64,000 nucleotides of DNA, from contig JAZHRO010000012.1 in assembly GCA_037157565.1 (NCBI GenBank), positions 61,123,501 to 61,187,500 on the forward strand. The letters are read 5' to 3'. Below are positions 11,901-24,728 of this stretch, in pieces; position 1 is the first letter of the stretch; every line of letters begins with the position of its first letter. The notes below the pieces were generated by a model. That model was not told the origin of the DNA, did no database searches, and saw only the letters and a program-made list of their open reading frames with translations. This stretch comes from Thalassia testudinum (lineage: Eukaryota; Streptophyta; Magnoliopsida; Alismatales; Hydrocharitaceae). Position numbers and translations under genes: made by a program.

Positions 11901-14900
11901 TAAATCTCAATTGAATGCTTGTAAATTAACTTAAATATCACTTTGTCAACTATATTCATGCCTAACTGTCCAACATTTGAAATAAATGTACAATGAAATG
12001 GGATGCATGATTTTACAATTGCACATACTTTAGTTAGTGTTCAGGACTTAAATGAGGCAGTCCACTACCTAATTCAGGCATCCATTAGAAGTTAGGTTCT
12101 TAAATTCCTTTGAAAAACACTTAGAAGACCCTAAAATGAGCTAAACATGTATATAAATAAAAATGATTTAAAAAATCCAACAAAAACTAAAATAAACTTA
12201 TCTTGGTGAAGATCAGGTATATTTCTAGGTGTACACTGAGTTTCAAGGTCATCTGAACCCTCGGCTTGATAAAACATATCAGCCGACGGTTTAATATACC
12301 TTTAAACTTAATGAAAGAACTTAACCTACAAAAATACGAAAAACACATTCTCTATCTCATCTATTCTTTCTCTCTCACCTCCTACCTCTATAAAATACAT
12401 AAAACCCATGAAAACAAGCAAAACCCCCAAAATACCCAAAAATACCATGTATATTACGTATATACTTGTAAATATAAGCTATATAATAAGTTATACATGT
12501 ATATATTGTAAAATATGTGTATAATAGGTATAATTAACTTATATATATTGTATAATATAAATTAAAGATTTAAGATTATTTAAACTGTATATAACTTAAT
12601 CATATAACTATTTATTATTTATACTAACTTATAAGTACTATAACTTAAGTAAATAAATAAAACCCTATAAATAAATGTATTTACTAATGATACTGTGTAT
12701 AGATATTTATATATGTATTATGTACATAGTAAACCCTGTAACATAATTTAATTATATATATCTAATAAATAATGAATTTATTAAGTTACTACCTAAGTGA
12801 ATAAATTAAATCAAAATAAATTAGTAGATTAAGTTATTTATTTTGTTGTATTTTAAGTAAGTAAGGCTAATTTAATTATATTTATAATATATTATGCTAT
12901 TTATAACTTAAATTATATGTATACTACCCTGAATTTACCTATTTAAATGTAAATAAATTAAAATAAATCGTGCAAAATACTATAAAAATATGTATTAAAT
13001 AATGTAATATGTATACTAACTCTGTACAGTGTCAATTAGACCATTAAATAACTAATTTAAAAGTTAATTAAGAATTAAACCCTTAAAATAGTATGTATAA
13101 AATGTAAAATTTAGGTAATATATTTATATAATAAACATAATTAATTATGTAAATAAATTATATAGTCAAGTAGACCTATGTAAATACTTTAATACCATAT
13201 AATTTAATTTGAAATTATAATAATATATGGCCCTCAATTCGAGGGCCAAAAACTATGAAATCAGATACTGGCGTGCAAGAGTAGCAGCGTTGAAGGGGTG
13301 CTAATATAGTGCCATATCGATAGAAGAGGAGCGACCAACGTCGCTTAAATGTTTTTTCTGCAATGGACTGCCCAGTCGTCAAGTGCTTGGCGTTAAACAA
13401 CCATTACCCTTCCCCTTACTTCTAAGCATACATTGGTACTATGGCATGAGAATTTGGTGTAGTACGTGGCTGGGAGCCATGCACTGTAGCAAGCCTGTTG
13501 TGGGCCCAATTATGAGCTTAAACCAAAACTAAATGAGCTAATTAATCATCTCCTTCGAGGGTGCTGTGTATCTCTCAAAAAGGTCACTTGCCAATAACAA
13601 ACCTAATTTTGTCATTAAGAACAGTAACTAGGACCTAATTACTAAGAGGAAAAGTGAAGGCTGTGAATGCTAACTGTAGAGCCCTCTGAGAATGGCTAAG
13701 TAAAGAAGATAACAGAGCATCTAAGTGTTGGAGAAGAGAGAAGCTTAAGTGCCTACCTGTGCGTATGTATATAGCCAATATATATATAAATGTATATATA
13801 AGTATATAATATATATATGTATACTGTAAATAATATGTAAATAATGTATATAAGTATACGTAATATGTTTGAGCTATATGTATATAAATAACACTTTACC
13901 TTTAGTGACAGTTAATTCCATCACTGTAGATATAATAGACGTCAGTATAGACTTTAGATTTTACCTTAGCTTATGTTTATAGTTTTCTAAGATTTAGCGA
14001 CGCTCATATATGTCGTTGTACAAACATTTTATGTTACTGTAAATGTTAATATGTTAACTTAAGTTAGTGTAGTATATATTATTACTTATTATTGTACGTA
14101 TATCTAAGTATTATTAATATAAGTTATAAATAGATAGTATAGAGTATTCATTTATAGTTTTTTATGCTTGTTTGTACATAATTGTTTTCAAGCATTGTAT
14201 TTATTTGTAATTCACTCCTGTGCATACAATTAATTCATTTTTTTATTCATTCATTCGTTATTGTATGTAAAATCAATCTTTTTGGAATTAAAGAATGATA
14301 ATAGGCTTAGAGAGTGATGTATATCAATAACTGTCTCCTAGTAAACGACCTGGAATAAACTAATAAAAATTAGGTAAATAAATAAAATTGATGCGACAAC
14401 GGTTTGTATTTGTGACATATACTATAAGAACGACCCCTTTTTGTACGAATCGATAGTCAGACGTTCACCTCCTCTAATCAATTTAGATCAGAGGAGATGA
14501 ATTCATCTTACTCAATGATCACTGATCTCCCCCCTCACATCACAATTTCATGTTCTGAATTTCCCTGCATTTTATTTTACAAATCACCCACTCATCAGAG
14601 CATCAATTCAGATTTGATGTCCTTAGGCATTTAAATCTAATTTGAGCGCTCACAATCCACTTGAGGGACTCTCCATCCATGCCATCTTTTTCATAAGGTC
14701 CCTCTATTGGTTTTGAATGAAAATCTAAGGATTTGGGTTTGTTTTCAATGGTTTGTATCGCGAGATTTAGACTCTCTCTTCGTGCTGTTTATGGCATAAG
14801 GGAGAGGATAAATCATATTCTAATGTGGTTTTCAAGCTTTCCTCAAGAGGTAATTAATTCCCAAATTTTTTAAGAACATATCTATGTTTTTAATGGTGAA

Positions 14901-17228
14901 ATTGGATGTATTGCATTGAGTCTTATACATCTTATTTTGAATTTGAATAGATGAGTTTACACCCTATTTCTCTTTAAATATGGCTTTCAAATGGATTCTA
15001 GGTGTGACAGCTAAGGATAATCAGCATTGCTGATTTGAAGCTCTATTCTTGTTTGCATAGTCAAATCTGAAGGATTTTGAGTCAAGTTTTCACGCTTTGA
15101 TATCTTGACTAGGGGCTTTGTCTTATATTCTCTATAATATAAGGAGAACCTATTAAGATGTCAATGTCAATTGGGAGATAGATTTTGTTCTTGCATGATG
15201 ATTAAAAGAATTTGAAGATGAGTTTTAATGAGTTGGAATGACTAATCTCAGATCTAGGAAGTAATTTTACAACTCGGATCTGAGAAGAGATTTGGATTTC
15301 AATGGTATTTCGTGAATATGTGAATTTGATGCATGATTAGCTTTAAACAGAGGTTTTCATTTGGGAATTTTGGGCTTAGAATCTTCCAATTTTAGCACAT
15401 GTAAAGGCTATAAGCAACATTTTTTATTAGATTAATTTCTAATATAATTCCATTATCTTTGTTGTCTATAAAAAAGATAATAGATTGGATTTGGCCATCT
15501 GAGTAGCTTCTGAAATCTCCATTTCAGAGCTGCTGGAATGAGTTGAAACACTGCAACAACCATTTTGAATGATTTTAAGACGTCTGGGTTGTGCCTTGGA
15601 CTGCTGAGAGTTGCTACTGTGGCTGCTTGATTTCAGCAACTTAGCTGTTGCTGGAAGCTGCTGTTGGGATGAATTTATGTGGGCAATGATCTAGTTTTAG
15701 AGCCTTAAATTAGCTGATATGTTTTATATGTGGTAAAAATGTTGTATAAGCTTTCATGTACTGTAAATGACCTTAACTTAAGTAGAATTGCTTGTAATTT
15801 GTTGTTAAACATTCTTTTGTCAGCTATAAATGTGCATGAACATCCCAACTTAGGAAATTTGATGAAACCATGTTGAATTTCATGCTTATCTACCTGAGCA
15901 CCCTCCATTTCATGTGTTGAACACCATTGAATGCTCTCACTGACTTTACAACCCATTAAGGCCTAGAAAGCGCTAGACTTGGAAATAAATAAAAATAACA
16001 TAAAAATTCCAAAAAATAAAATAAATGTGTAGGGAGTAAGATTAGGTATATTTTTAAGTGTATGCCAGGTTTCAAGGTCATCTGAACCCCCGGCTTAGTA
16101 AAACATTAATCGAACGATCGGCCACGGTTCGTATAAAAATCGTCATTGTTGTAGTATATATCACAAATACAAAACATTTTCGTGTCAATTTTATTTAATT
16201 ACATAATTTTTACTGATTTATTCCAAGTCGTTCACTAGGAGGCAGTTATTGATATACATCACTCTCTAAGTCTAATATTATTCTTTAATTCCAAAAAGAT
16301 TAATTTTATGTACAATCATAAATGAATGAATTAATGAATGAAAGAATTAAACTAATTTATATACAAAAGAATGTATTGAAATGCTCGCAAACATAAATAT
16401 ACAAACAATATGCATATATACTATATACTATCTATTTATAACTTATAATACTAATACTTAATAAGCAATGGTATATACTTACTAACTTAATATATTAACA
16501 TATACAGTAACATATATAATATATACAGCAACAGATATAAATGTCGCTAAACCCAAGCAAAACTATGTACAGAATCTAAGATAAAACTAGGGTCTATAGT
16601 GACACTTATTCTATCTACAGTGACGGATGATTCTAACAGTAAAGCTATACTATCATTTATATACATAGATAGCTGAAACATTACCTATACTACGTTTACT
16701 TTTAATATACATATACTTTACAGTATACTTATATATATATACACTATACAGATATATACATGGTCATCTTCTTCTTTGTTCTTCTGCTGCTTTCTCTTCT
16801 TAATCACAGCTCTCATTCTCTCTTTAATTTTAACACTTAGCCGTTTTTAAGTTTCGCTCATTCTCTCTTCTTAATCCCCTTATTAGGCCTTACTTAATTC
16901 AAAAATTAGTTTATTAGTTGGCGGGTGGCCTTTCCGAGAGATACACAGCACCATCTCAGGTGAGACCAAACCTCTACTTAAAGCCACCCTAATTCGTTAC
17001 TTAGTCCTCTTAATCGTGTTTTGTAAAGACCCGTTCTGTTTTGAGCCTTTTAAGACGCCTGGACTGTCAGTCAGGCATCTGGTTAGACGTCTAGACCCCT
17101 TTCTAGACGTTTGGAAATTGAAAAAAATCTGTACGTAGGGTCGGTTTTGTGCGCTGGCTGTGCACGGACAGCTTTCCTTCCCTCTCTTCTTATTTTCTCC
17201 TCCCTCACCGAACCCTAACCCCACCTCC

Positions 17229-17236
17229 TATATAAA
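17229..17236 (+). promoter_or_regulatory. TATA box of LTR H
   Basis: tatataaa about 207 bp into the LTR, at the same place as the TATA-like motifs of D (2990-2997) and E (3859-3866) and the one in M3 (59154-59163, minus strand). Confidence 0.65.
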
Positions 17237-17536
17237 GTGTCCCCTTCCTCCCCTCACCACTCCATCACCACCACCTTACTTCTTCTCCACTGCCGTGAGA
17301 GAGAAGAGTGAGAGAGAGGGAGCGGGAGCGAGGAGTGAGGAGGAGGAGAGGCGTGAAGAAAGGGAGGAGGTTGAGCTTGCGAGCTCAGAGAGGCTTGCCA
17401 GAGTACGCACGGCCGCCACAGCGTGTGCAGGAGGGGGAGAGCGTCGGGGAGCCGTCTCTGACTTCCTACTGTGGCTGGAGCTACAGTCGAGAGGGAGAAG
17501 CCGCGGCGGAGCGCGGCGAGAGGAGCGAGAGCTCGC

Positions 17537-17565
17537 TCTGATACTGGGATTTTTCTAGTATCAGA
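17537..17565 (+). repeat. Leader hairpin of LTR H
   Basis: Nine-base perfect arms TCTGATACT and AGTATCAGA with an 11-nt loop, about 300 nt after the TATA box. Confidence 0.65.
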
Positions 17566-18616
17566 TGCTTGGAGTACCTTCCAGACGACGGGCTGGACGT
17601 CTGGTGACGACACCGGACGTCTGAAAGCAAGGTTTTGCGCAGGTACGTCCTTCTTACTTTTACAACCATGCAGGCCGCACCGCAAAGCCAATTTGTTTGG
17701 CTAAAAGGGGATTTGCTGCTCTATCGTGCACATGAGCAGCTTTGGGAAGGCGAGCAGCACGCCTTCCCACTTGTTTCGGACGTCTGGACTGCTTACCAGA
17801 TGACTGGAGGCATTCCCAGACGACTGGAGGAGAGGTCGGATGTTTGGAGCTGAGTCCAAATAGTCAAATAGGAGTGCTGGACATCTAAGGTTGACTTAGG
17901 GACGCGATGTGAGACTCTAGTGACTTTTAAGACGTCTGGACTTTGTTTTAGACGTCTGATTTGGTTCTGTAGTTCTATTTTTGATCCGTTTAGGGTCCAA
18001 TCGGGGTCCGTTTTACGCAAATGAGACATCAGTGGTTTCCTTGTGAGTTCCTCTATATGTTAGAAACCTTTTTATATTGTTCTGAACATTCCGTTATGCC
18101 ATGTTCCTTGATATAGGACTTCGATCTGTTGCGTGTTTGGGGCTTGTAGAGGCATGTAAGTCTGCCGTTCGAGCCCCCAATACTCCCGGATTGTCTGGTA
18201 GAGTGGTTTCCTCCTGTTCTACTTATAAAATATGAATGCATCAATGAAATTTAGATAACCAAAACCCTAGGATGTGACATGAATCTTAAGACGGGAAATA
18301 GTCGCACTGTTTGTATGCGTGTTTGAGATTGCAGTTATAAATGAGTGAGCTGAACTGTAAACAATTTCCTGTTAATGAATACGAGCTGCCTATTAAAATA
18401 TGAAATGCCTGAGATAACTAAACAGTTATCTGTGATTACTTGTTGCATATGTTAATTGTGGAAATACTAGTTGCATGTATATAATACGGGAATGGAATTG
18501 TGAATGATGAAACCTGGTATGGAATAGTACGGTGAATATGAGCATGAACCCTACAGGGAGTTAGGAGTAGAGCTCCTGTGGATGGATGGAAAGGTCTGCA
18601 ATTGTGAGTGGGAAGG

Positions 18617-18842
18617 TGCTAGCCCTTGAGTACTAGGTACCAAGGGAGAGCGACTGCCCCTTTTTAGTATAGAGCGGAGCTAGCCGCCCTTGGGTTGGGA
18701 CCCGAGATTAGGAATGGCCACTCTACACCAACTTCTGTTGGCCCTCGCGTACACAGTACCGGGGGGAGCTATTAGTGTAGGGAGGGAGCTAGCCACCCCA
18801 CGGGGCCTGGGGTTCAACTAGCCACCCTACACCTACTTGTTA
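18617..18842 (+). repeat. Internal tandem duplication in LTR H
   Basis: Two imperfect units of about 105-120 bp. Each runs from 'GGCCC/GCCCTTG..TAC..GGTACC' through 'gggagctagccaccc' and 'ccactctacacc' to a pyrimidine-rich end. The same pair is present in E (about 4950-5170), D (about 9400-9625) and M3 (about 57560-57790, reversed). Confidence 0.6.
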
Positions 18843-21800
18843 GGCCCACTGGGCAAACCGGGTAGTCAGATGAGGGTGCGCGGATTGTGGAGAGGCGAGA
18901 CCCCTGTTACTGAGAGGGATAGGCCCTATACTGTTCCGTGCTGTACTTTGGATGTACCTGCTAGCGGAAACGACTAACCGCTTACCAGTGCGGGGTAGCT
19001 ACCTGTGCGCTTATCGCACGTGCCGTAGTCACCGCTACGTCTGTAGTGACCTTTGGGTGGTTGAATGGGTGTAGGATTACCACGGGGGACTCTCCCAACC
19101 AGGAGAGCACCACGTATGCCTTCGACTCTTGGAAAGACTACAATTAAGATCGTTCCCACGAGGAACATTCGAGATCAAGAAAGAAATCTTAATGTAAACT
19201 AATGGGTGAAAAAGAATTACTTGTAAAATAAAATAATTGGAAAAGATAAATGTACCTGCTAGCTTTTACTGCTTTAGATAGTTTGGTTACCACTCTACTC
19301 AGCGTTCGCTGACTCCGTTTTTACATAACCCTTTACAGGTCCAGGAGTTGAGCAGCCCCAGTTACCGACTGCAGAGGGTGCTGGGCCCAGTCGAAACCAG
19401 CAGTAGTTTCCTGTTGTTGTTGTACTCTCTTTTCTACTAGTGAGTTTTAGACTGTTGTTACCGTTTCTGTTACTATACTTTGTTCTAATTTCCATTTGTT
19501 GTGGTGGTATATACTAAATTGCAGCTTTTACTTTCCTTACTGCTTGTACGCTTTTACTGTTAGTTACATTGCATACTAAATGTAGTTTATTTTCCTACTT
19601 TTCAGTTATTTCTTGTTGGACGACTGGGTCTTGGGGTTAGTCGAGTCGGGCCGGTCTCGGGTCCTGTAGGGATCCGGGAACCGGGTCGTAACATGTTTTA
19701 TGCTTAATAATGGGCTTAATCAAGCTCTCGCACAGTGCATAGCTCCTAGCCACACATTGTACACCGACGTCACAGATCAATGCTCAATCAATGTCTCAGA
19801 TATGCTCATAAGGGTATATGGTTTGCTCGCGCCCAACGCATGTCGACTGAAGTGGGAAGGGAAGAAAGACAATATAAGCGAGTGCAGAAGGTTTGCCACT
19901 CACGATGTGGTGCTATTCAGTGCCTTCTCAGTGCTGGAATCCCAGCGCACAAGTTCTGATTTCATGATTTTGGCCATCAATTTGAGAGCCATAATTTATT
20001 ATAAATTAAAATTAAGTTATATGATATTAAAGTATTTACATAAGACTAAATAATTGTACAATTAATTTACAAAATTAATTATGTTTATTGTATAAATAAA
20101 TTAGCTAAAATTTGTAAATAATTCAACCTGATATCAGGGTTTATTTCCTAATTAACGTATAAATTAATCAATGGATGGTCTAATTGACCCTATACAGTGT
20201 TAATGTACATATTAAAGTATTTATTATAGATTTTTATTTCATTTTACAACATTTATTTTGGTTTATTTTACATTTAAATAGCTTATTTCAAGCTCTCTTA
20301 AATATAAATTAGGTTTAAATATTATAATACATTATAAACATAGTTAAATTAGCTTAATTTACGTAAAATACATTAATACAAAGGTACAGTATAAGTTAGT
20401 TCAGTTATAACTTAATTTACTAATTTATTTTGATTTAACTTAATAACTTAGGTAATAACTTAATAAATTCAGTATTTATTCTATATGCATAATTAAATTA
20501 TGATACATGGTTTCTAATATATATAATAAATATATAGATATATATATACAATATAAATAGTGGTTACATTTATATACAGAGTTTTATTAATTTATTTATG
20601 TTATAGTGCTTGTAAGTTAATATAAATAATAAATAGTTATATAATTAAGTTATATATAGTTTATATGCTTTTAAATATGTAATTTACATTATACAACATA
20701 TATATAAGTTATTTACACCTATTATACATCTATTTTACATTATATACATATATACTTACTATATAGCTTATATTTACATGTATGTATATAATATACAAGG
20801 TATTTTTGGAGTTTTTCTACTTTTTATTATTTTTATATATTTTGTAGAGGCAGGGGATGAGAGAGAAAGAGATAGATGAGAAAGAATAGTCTATTTTTGG
20901 TATTTTTGTACTAAGGGATTTTTATTGAGTTTTAAGGTAAACTGAATCATCAGCTGGAATGTTCTACAAAGCTAGGGGTTCAGAATATCATGAAACTTTG
21001 CAAATGGATAGAGAAATAGTTAATCCTACTCACTACACCTTTATTTTATTTTTTGGATTTTTTTATAAAATTTTTATTTATTTACAAGTTGAGCACATTC
21101 TAGGCCTAAACAGGGTTTTCAATGAGAACCTAAGGCCTACAAAGTAATTCTAAGGGATAGATAGGCAGTGGACTGCCTCAATTAAGCCCTAAGCTTGCTC
21201 TAAAGGGTTTGCAATCATAAAACATGTAATTCATTTTATTTTACATTTCTTTTCAATAGTTGGACAGTTAGAATACATAGTTAGCAGACAACAAGTAATT
21301 CAAGTTGATTTACAAGCATTCAAATGAAATTTACAAGCATAAAAGTACATGAAAGCTTGTACAAATGCCATATAGCAATGAAAACAAGTCAGATAATTTA
21401 AAAGACTAAAACATAAGCTACTGTCCACTACAAAATCAGACCATAGAAGCACATGCAGCTGTTGAGTTTCAGCCAGACTAGCTCCTACAGCTGCTGAAAC
21501 AACAGCTATAGGGTCTGCTACTGCTTTTGTGTCACTCACTTCATATTGGAGTTAATCTACATCTAAATTCGACCACTAAACTACTCTAATTAACACTACA
21601 GCTAATCTAGAAAGCAATAAACCTAATCTAAATGGAGGAATGGAACCTTTGGATCTCCACCCGATGGATGGAGAGGAAGAATGGAGGGAGGAAATGCTTC
21701 AGCGGAGTGAAAACTCACTAGTGGATTTCAGGCTCACCCTCAAGTGCTACGGAGTCCTTAGCGGCGAGGAGAGTCGGGAAGAAAGTGGAATTTCACAGCT

Positions 21801-24728
21801 GGTGGTCGTGAAGAGGGGAAATATGGGGAGGAGAGCAGGAGGGGAAGAATGATCGGCTCGAGAGTTGTAGAAGGGAGCGATACCCCACGAGCGAAGCAGC
21901 GAAGGTGCTTAAGTAGCGAGAAGGAGTGAATCTCCTCACCGCATTGGTGAGATTAGATGATTAGGGCGTGGATGGTGGTGATGAGAGGAGAGGAGCGCGC
22001 ACAAATTTAAATCAAATCCTAGTCGCTAGATCAAATCTGGGAGGAGAGGTGACCATATGCGCTAAGTCGCGCGAAGGTTCAATTGGTTGGCAGCCACAAA
22101 TCGAGCGATCAAGAGAATGAACGGCCACTATGGCCTCAGTTCTTCTCGGCTACGGTAGCACGCGAGTTGCAGGTGGCTGGAAGTCTATTGGTGAAATTAT
22201 GCGAAAGGTCCTCAGGGGAAACGGTGGAAATATTTCAAGGCAGCCCATTAATGGCTAAGAAAGGTTACAAAGCGGTCCTTATGGGCTTGCAAATAGGTCC
22301 TTGCATCCTATAAATAGGCCCTTGGAAGGTTTTCTGGTGAATAAAATGTGATGTGTGAAGGACCTAAATGTGAATCTCTAATTTCAAGGCCCTAATGATG
22401 TCCAAATGCACCCAAGTTTTTATAGAACCCTAATTGAACATTTGGGAAGTTAATTATACTTTTGATTTGTACTTTTAAACTCATTTGTGTGTTAAATTTA
22501 CACTTGGATCACCATTTAATCTTATTTAAAAGAATATCTCATTTAATGACCTAATTATGCATTTTTAACAAAAAATTGATGTTTTAAGTCTTTCTCTATT
22601 TCCCACACTTAAACCTTTTTCTGTGTTAATTTGATAGTGTTTAGCTTAGTTTCTAGCTTAACTTAAGTGATTTAGCTATGATGAGTCGCAACTCATCAAA
22701 CATATCAGCTGACGGTTCAGTACACCTTAGAATTTAATATAAGAACTCAACTACAAAGACACCAAAAATATTTCCATCTCTCATCTCTCTCTTTGTCTCT
22801 CCCCCCTAGCTCTATAAAACTTACAAAACCCATAAAAATCAGAAAAATGCACAAAAACACCATGTAAACTATGTATATAAATGTAAATATAAGCTATATA
22901 TATAAATAGTGTAAAATATGTACATAATATGTATATATAACTTATGTATATATGCTATAATATAAATTAAGTATTTAAGATAACCTAAATTGTATGTATA
23001 TATATATATATTAATTTAATTAACTTATATGTACTACAAACTATGTAAATTAATAAACCCCTATAAATAAGCTTATTAATAGATAATACTGCACATATGT
23101 ATTTACATATGTATAATGTACACTAACATGCCTGCAACATAATTTAATTATATATATACAATAAATAATTAATTTATTAAGTTATCAAGTAAGTTACTAA
23201 GTTCAATTAGAATAAATTAGTAAATTAACTTATAATTGAACTAATTTATACTATATATTTGTACTATAGTATTTTAAGTAATTTAAACTACTTTAACTAT
23301 ATTTATAATATATTATACTATTTATACTTAATTTAAATGTAAAACACACTGAAATCACTTAGTTAAATGTAAATCAATTAAAATAAAATGTGTAAAATAC
23401 AATAAAAATATGCATTAAATAATTTAATATGTATATTAACTCTGTACAAGGTCAATTAAATCATTAATTAACTAATTTATATTGTAATTAAGAAATAAAC
23501 TTAAAAATCAGTGTGTATAAATCACAATCCTTAATTAGCTAATTTATTTATATAATAAATATAATTATTTTTGTAAATAAACTAAATAATTATGTAGCCC
23601 TATATAAGGGCTTTACAAATATATAATTTATTTTGAAATTGAACCTAATTTGGGCCTTCAAATCAAGGGTCAAATCTACCAAATCAGAACATGGGCACTG
23701 CGATGACAGTGCTTATAAGGCGCTAAGAAAAGTCCCACATCGTGGGAAGCAAAGCTGCCGCTGTCGCTTATATTGTTTTTGTGATACGAACGATCCAGTC
23801 GTCAGAGGTGCGCCCGCGGACAGGCAGACACATACCTTTATCTGAGCATTGAAATGGCATTGGCATGAGATTGGTGTACGGTGCAGGCCAGGGGCCTAGC
23901 ACTGTGCGTAAGCCTAATTGAGTCCATCAACGAGCATAAAATGAGATTAAGAGGCCTAATTAACGAATTAAGGTGGCACTTAAGAGAGGTCTGGTCCTAC
24001 CCATTATTGTGTGTGTATCCCTCAATTAAAAATAATAATTTTGTATTAGTAAACACTAATTAAGGTGATTAATGAAGAAGAAACACAGAAGAGAAGAGGC
24101 AAAAATCGACTAAGCATTGGAGTGTGCCTTGTGCCTTTGTGTGAGTTGTGTGTGCGTGTGTGTGTGTATATATGTAGATAGTATATATGTATATATGTGT
24201 ATATATATGTAAGTAAATAAGTATATATGTAATAAGTATACGGACCATAACATATGTTTGAGTTATATATGTGTATAAATAAAGAATAGCTTTAGTGACA
24301 TATATATCCGTCATTGTAGATAGAATAAACGTTAATATAGACCCTATTTTTACCTTAGCTTATGTATATAGTTTTTCTAAGGTTTAGCGACACTTATATA
24401 TGTCGCTGTACATACATTATATGTTATTGTAAATGTACTATGTTAACTTAAGTTAGTATAGTATATATTATTACTTATTATTGTACATATATCTAAGTAT
24501 TATTAATATAAGATATAAATAGATAGTATAGAGTATTCATTTATAGTTTTTTATGCTTGTTTGTACATAGTTGTTTTTAAGCATTGTACTGATTTGCAAT
24601 TCATTCCTTGGCATACAATTAATTTATTCTTTTATTCATTCATCCATTCATTCTTGTATATAAAATCAATCTTTTTGGAATTAAAGAATAATATTAGACT
24701 TAGAGAGTGATGTATATCAATAACTGCC

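Larger units (their letters stand above)
1706..14467 (+). mobile_element. Copy 2: 5-kb solo LTR nested in copy 1
   Basis: Same family and orientation as copy 1. It starts TGATGAGTTGTGACTCATCA and ends ...CAGACGTTCA, flanked by CCTCC at 1701-1705 and 14468-14472. Its own pieces are 1706-2793 and about 10525-14467. The second-family LTR D lies between them. Net length is 5031 bp against 5001 for copy 1, so it is full length. No internal coding sequence or second LTR is present, as expected after LTR-LTR recombination. Small open frames inside are shadows of this repeat. Confidence 0.87.
17022..19693 (+). mobile_element. LTR H: complete 2.67-kb chromovirus-type solo LTR nested in copy 3
   Basis: Starts TGTAAAGACCCG and ends ...CCGGGTCGTAACA, with a perfect TGTTT duplication at 17017-17021 and 19694-19698. 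This is the best preserved uninterrupted solo LTR of the second family and serves as its reference. TATA box tatataaa is at 17229-17236, followed by a CT-rich run, a GA-rich leader, a hairpin (17537-17565) and a splice-donor-like CAGGTACGT near 17640. Clusters of AGACGTCT-type motifs lie at 17050-17115, 17562-17625, 17777-17850 and 17927-17972. An internal duplication of about 110 bp occupies 18617-18842. Open frames on both strands in 17160-17850 follow GC-rich sequence and have no family features. Confidence 0.9.
16107..22698 (-). mobile_element. Copy 3: 5-kb-family solo LTR in reverse, nested in copy 1
   Basis: Minus-strand copy. Its start, the complement of TGATGAGTTGCGACTCATCA, is at the right end (22698) and its other end at 16107 reads ...GTTCGATTA. 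AACAT duplications flank it at 16102-16106 and 22699-22703. Without LTR H its length is about 3.9 kb, because about 1.1 kb of the CTG-rich middle is missing near 21540. The AT-rich segment at 19694-20950 is intact. The terminus is TA rather than the usual CA. Confidence 0.83.

Noticed and set aside
12270..14467. AT-rich block considered as a separate transposon because it occurs in both orientations
   Set aside because: Its ends coincide with LTR ends and target duplications of the 5-kb family, and copy 4 shows it is the 3' part of that LTR, directly followed by a primer-binding site.
17160..17704. Overlapping frames on both strands up to 145 codons
   Set aside because: GC-rich leader of LTR H; the frames are not conserved in D, E or M3 and carry no domain.
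24139..24240. TG/TA-rich run considered as an independent microsatellite locus
   Set aside because: It belongs to the AT-rich part of copy 1; the other copies have the same region with fewer repeats.
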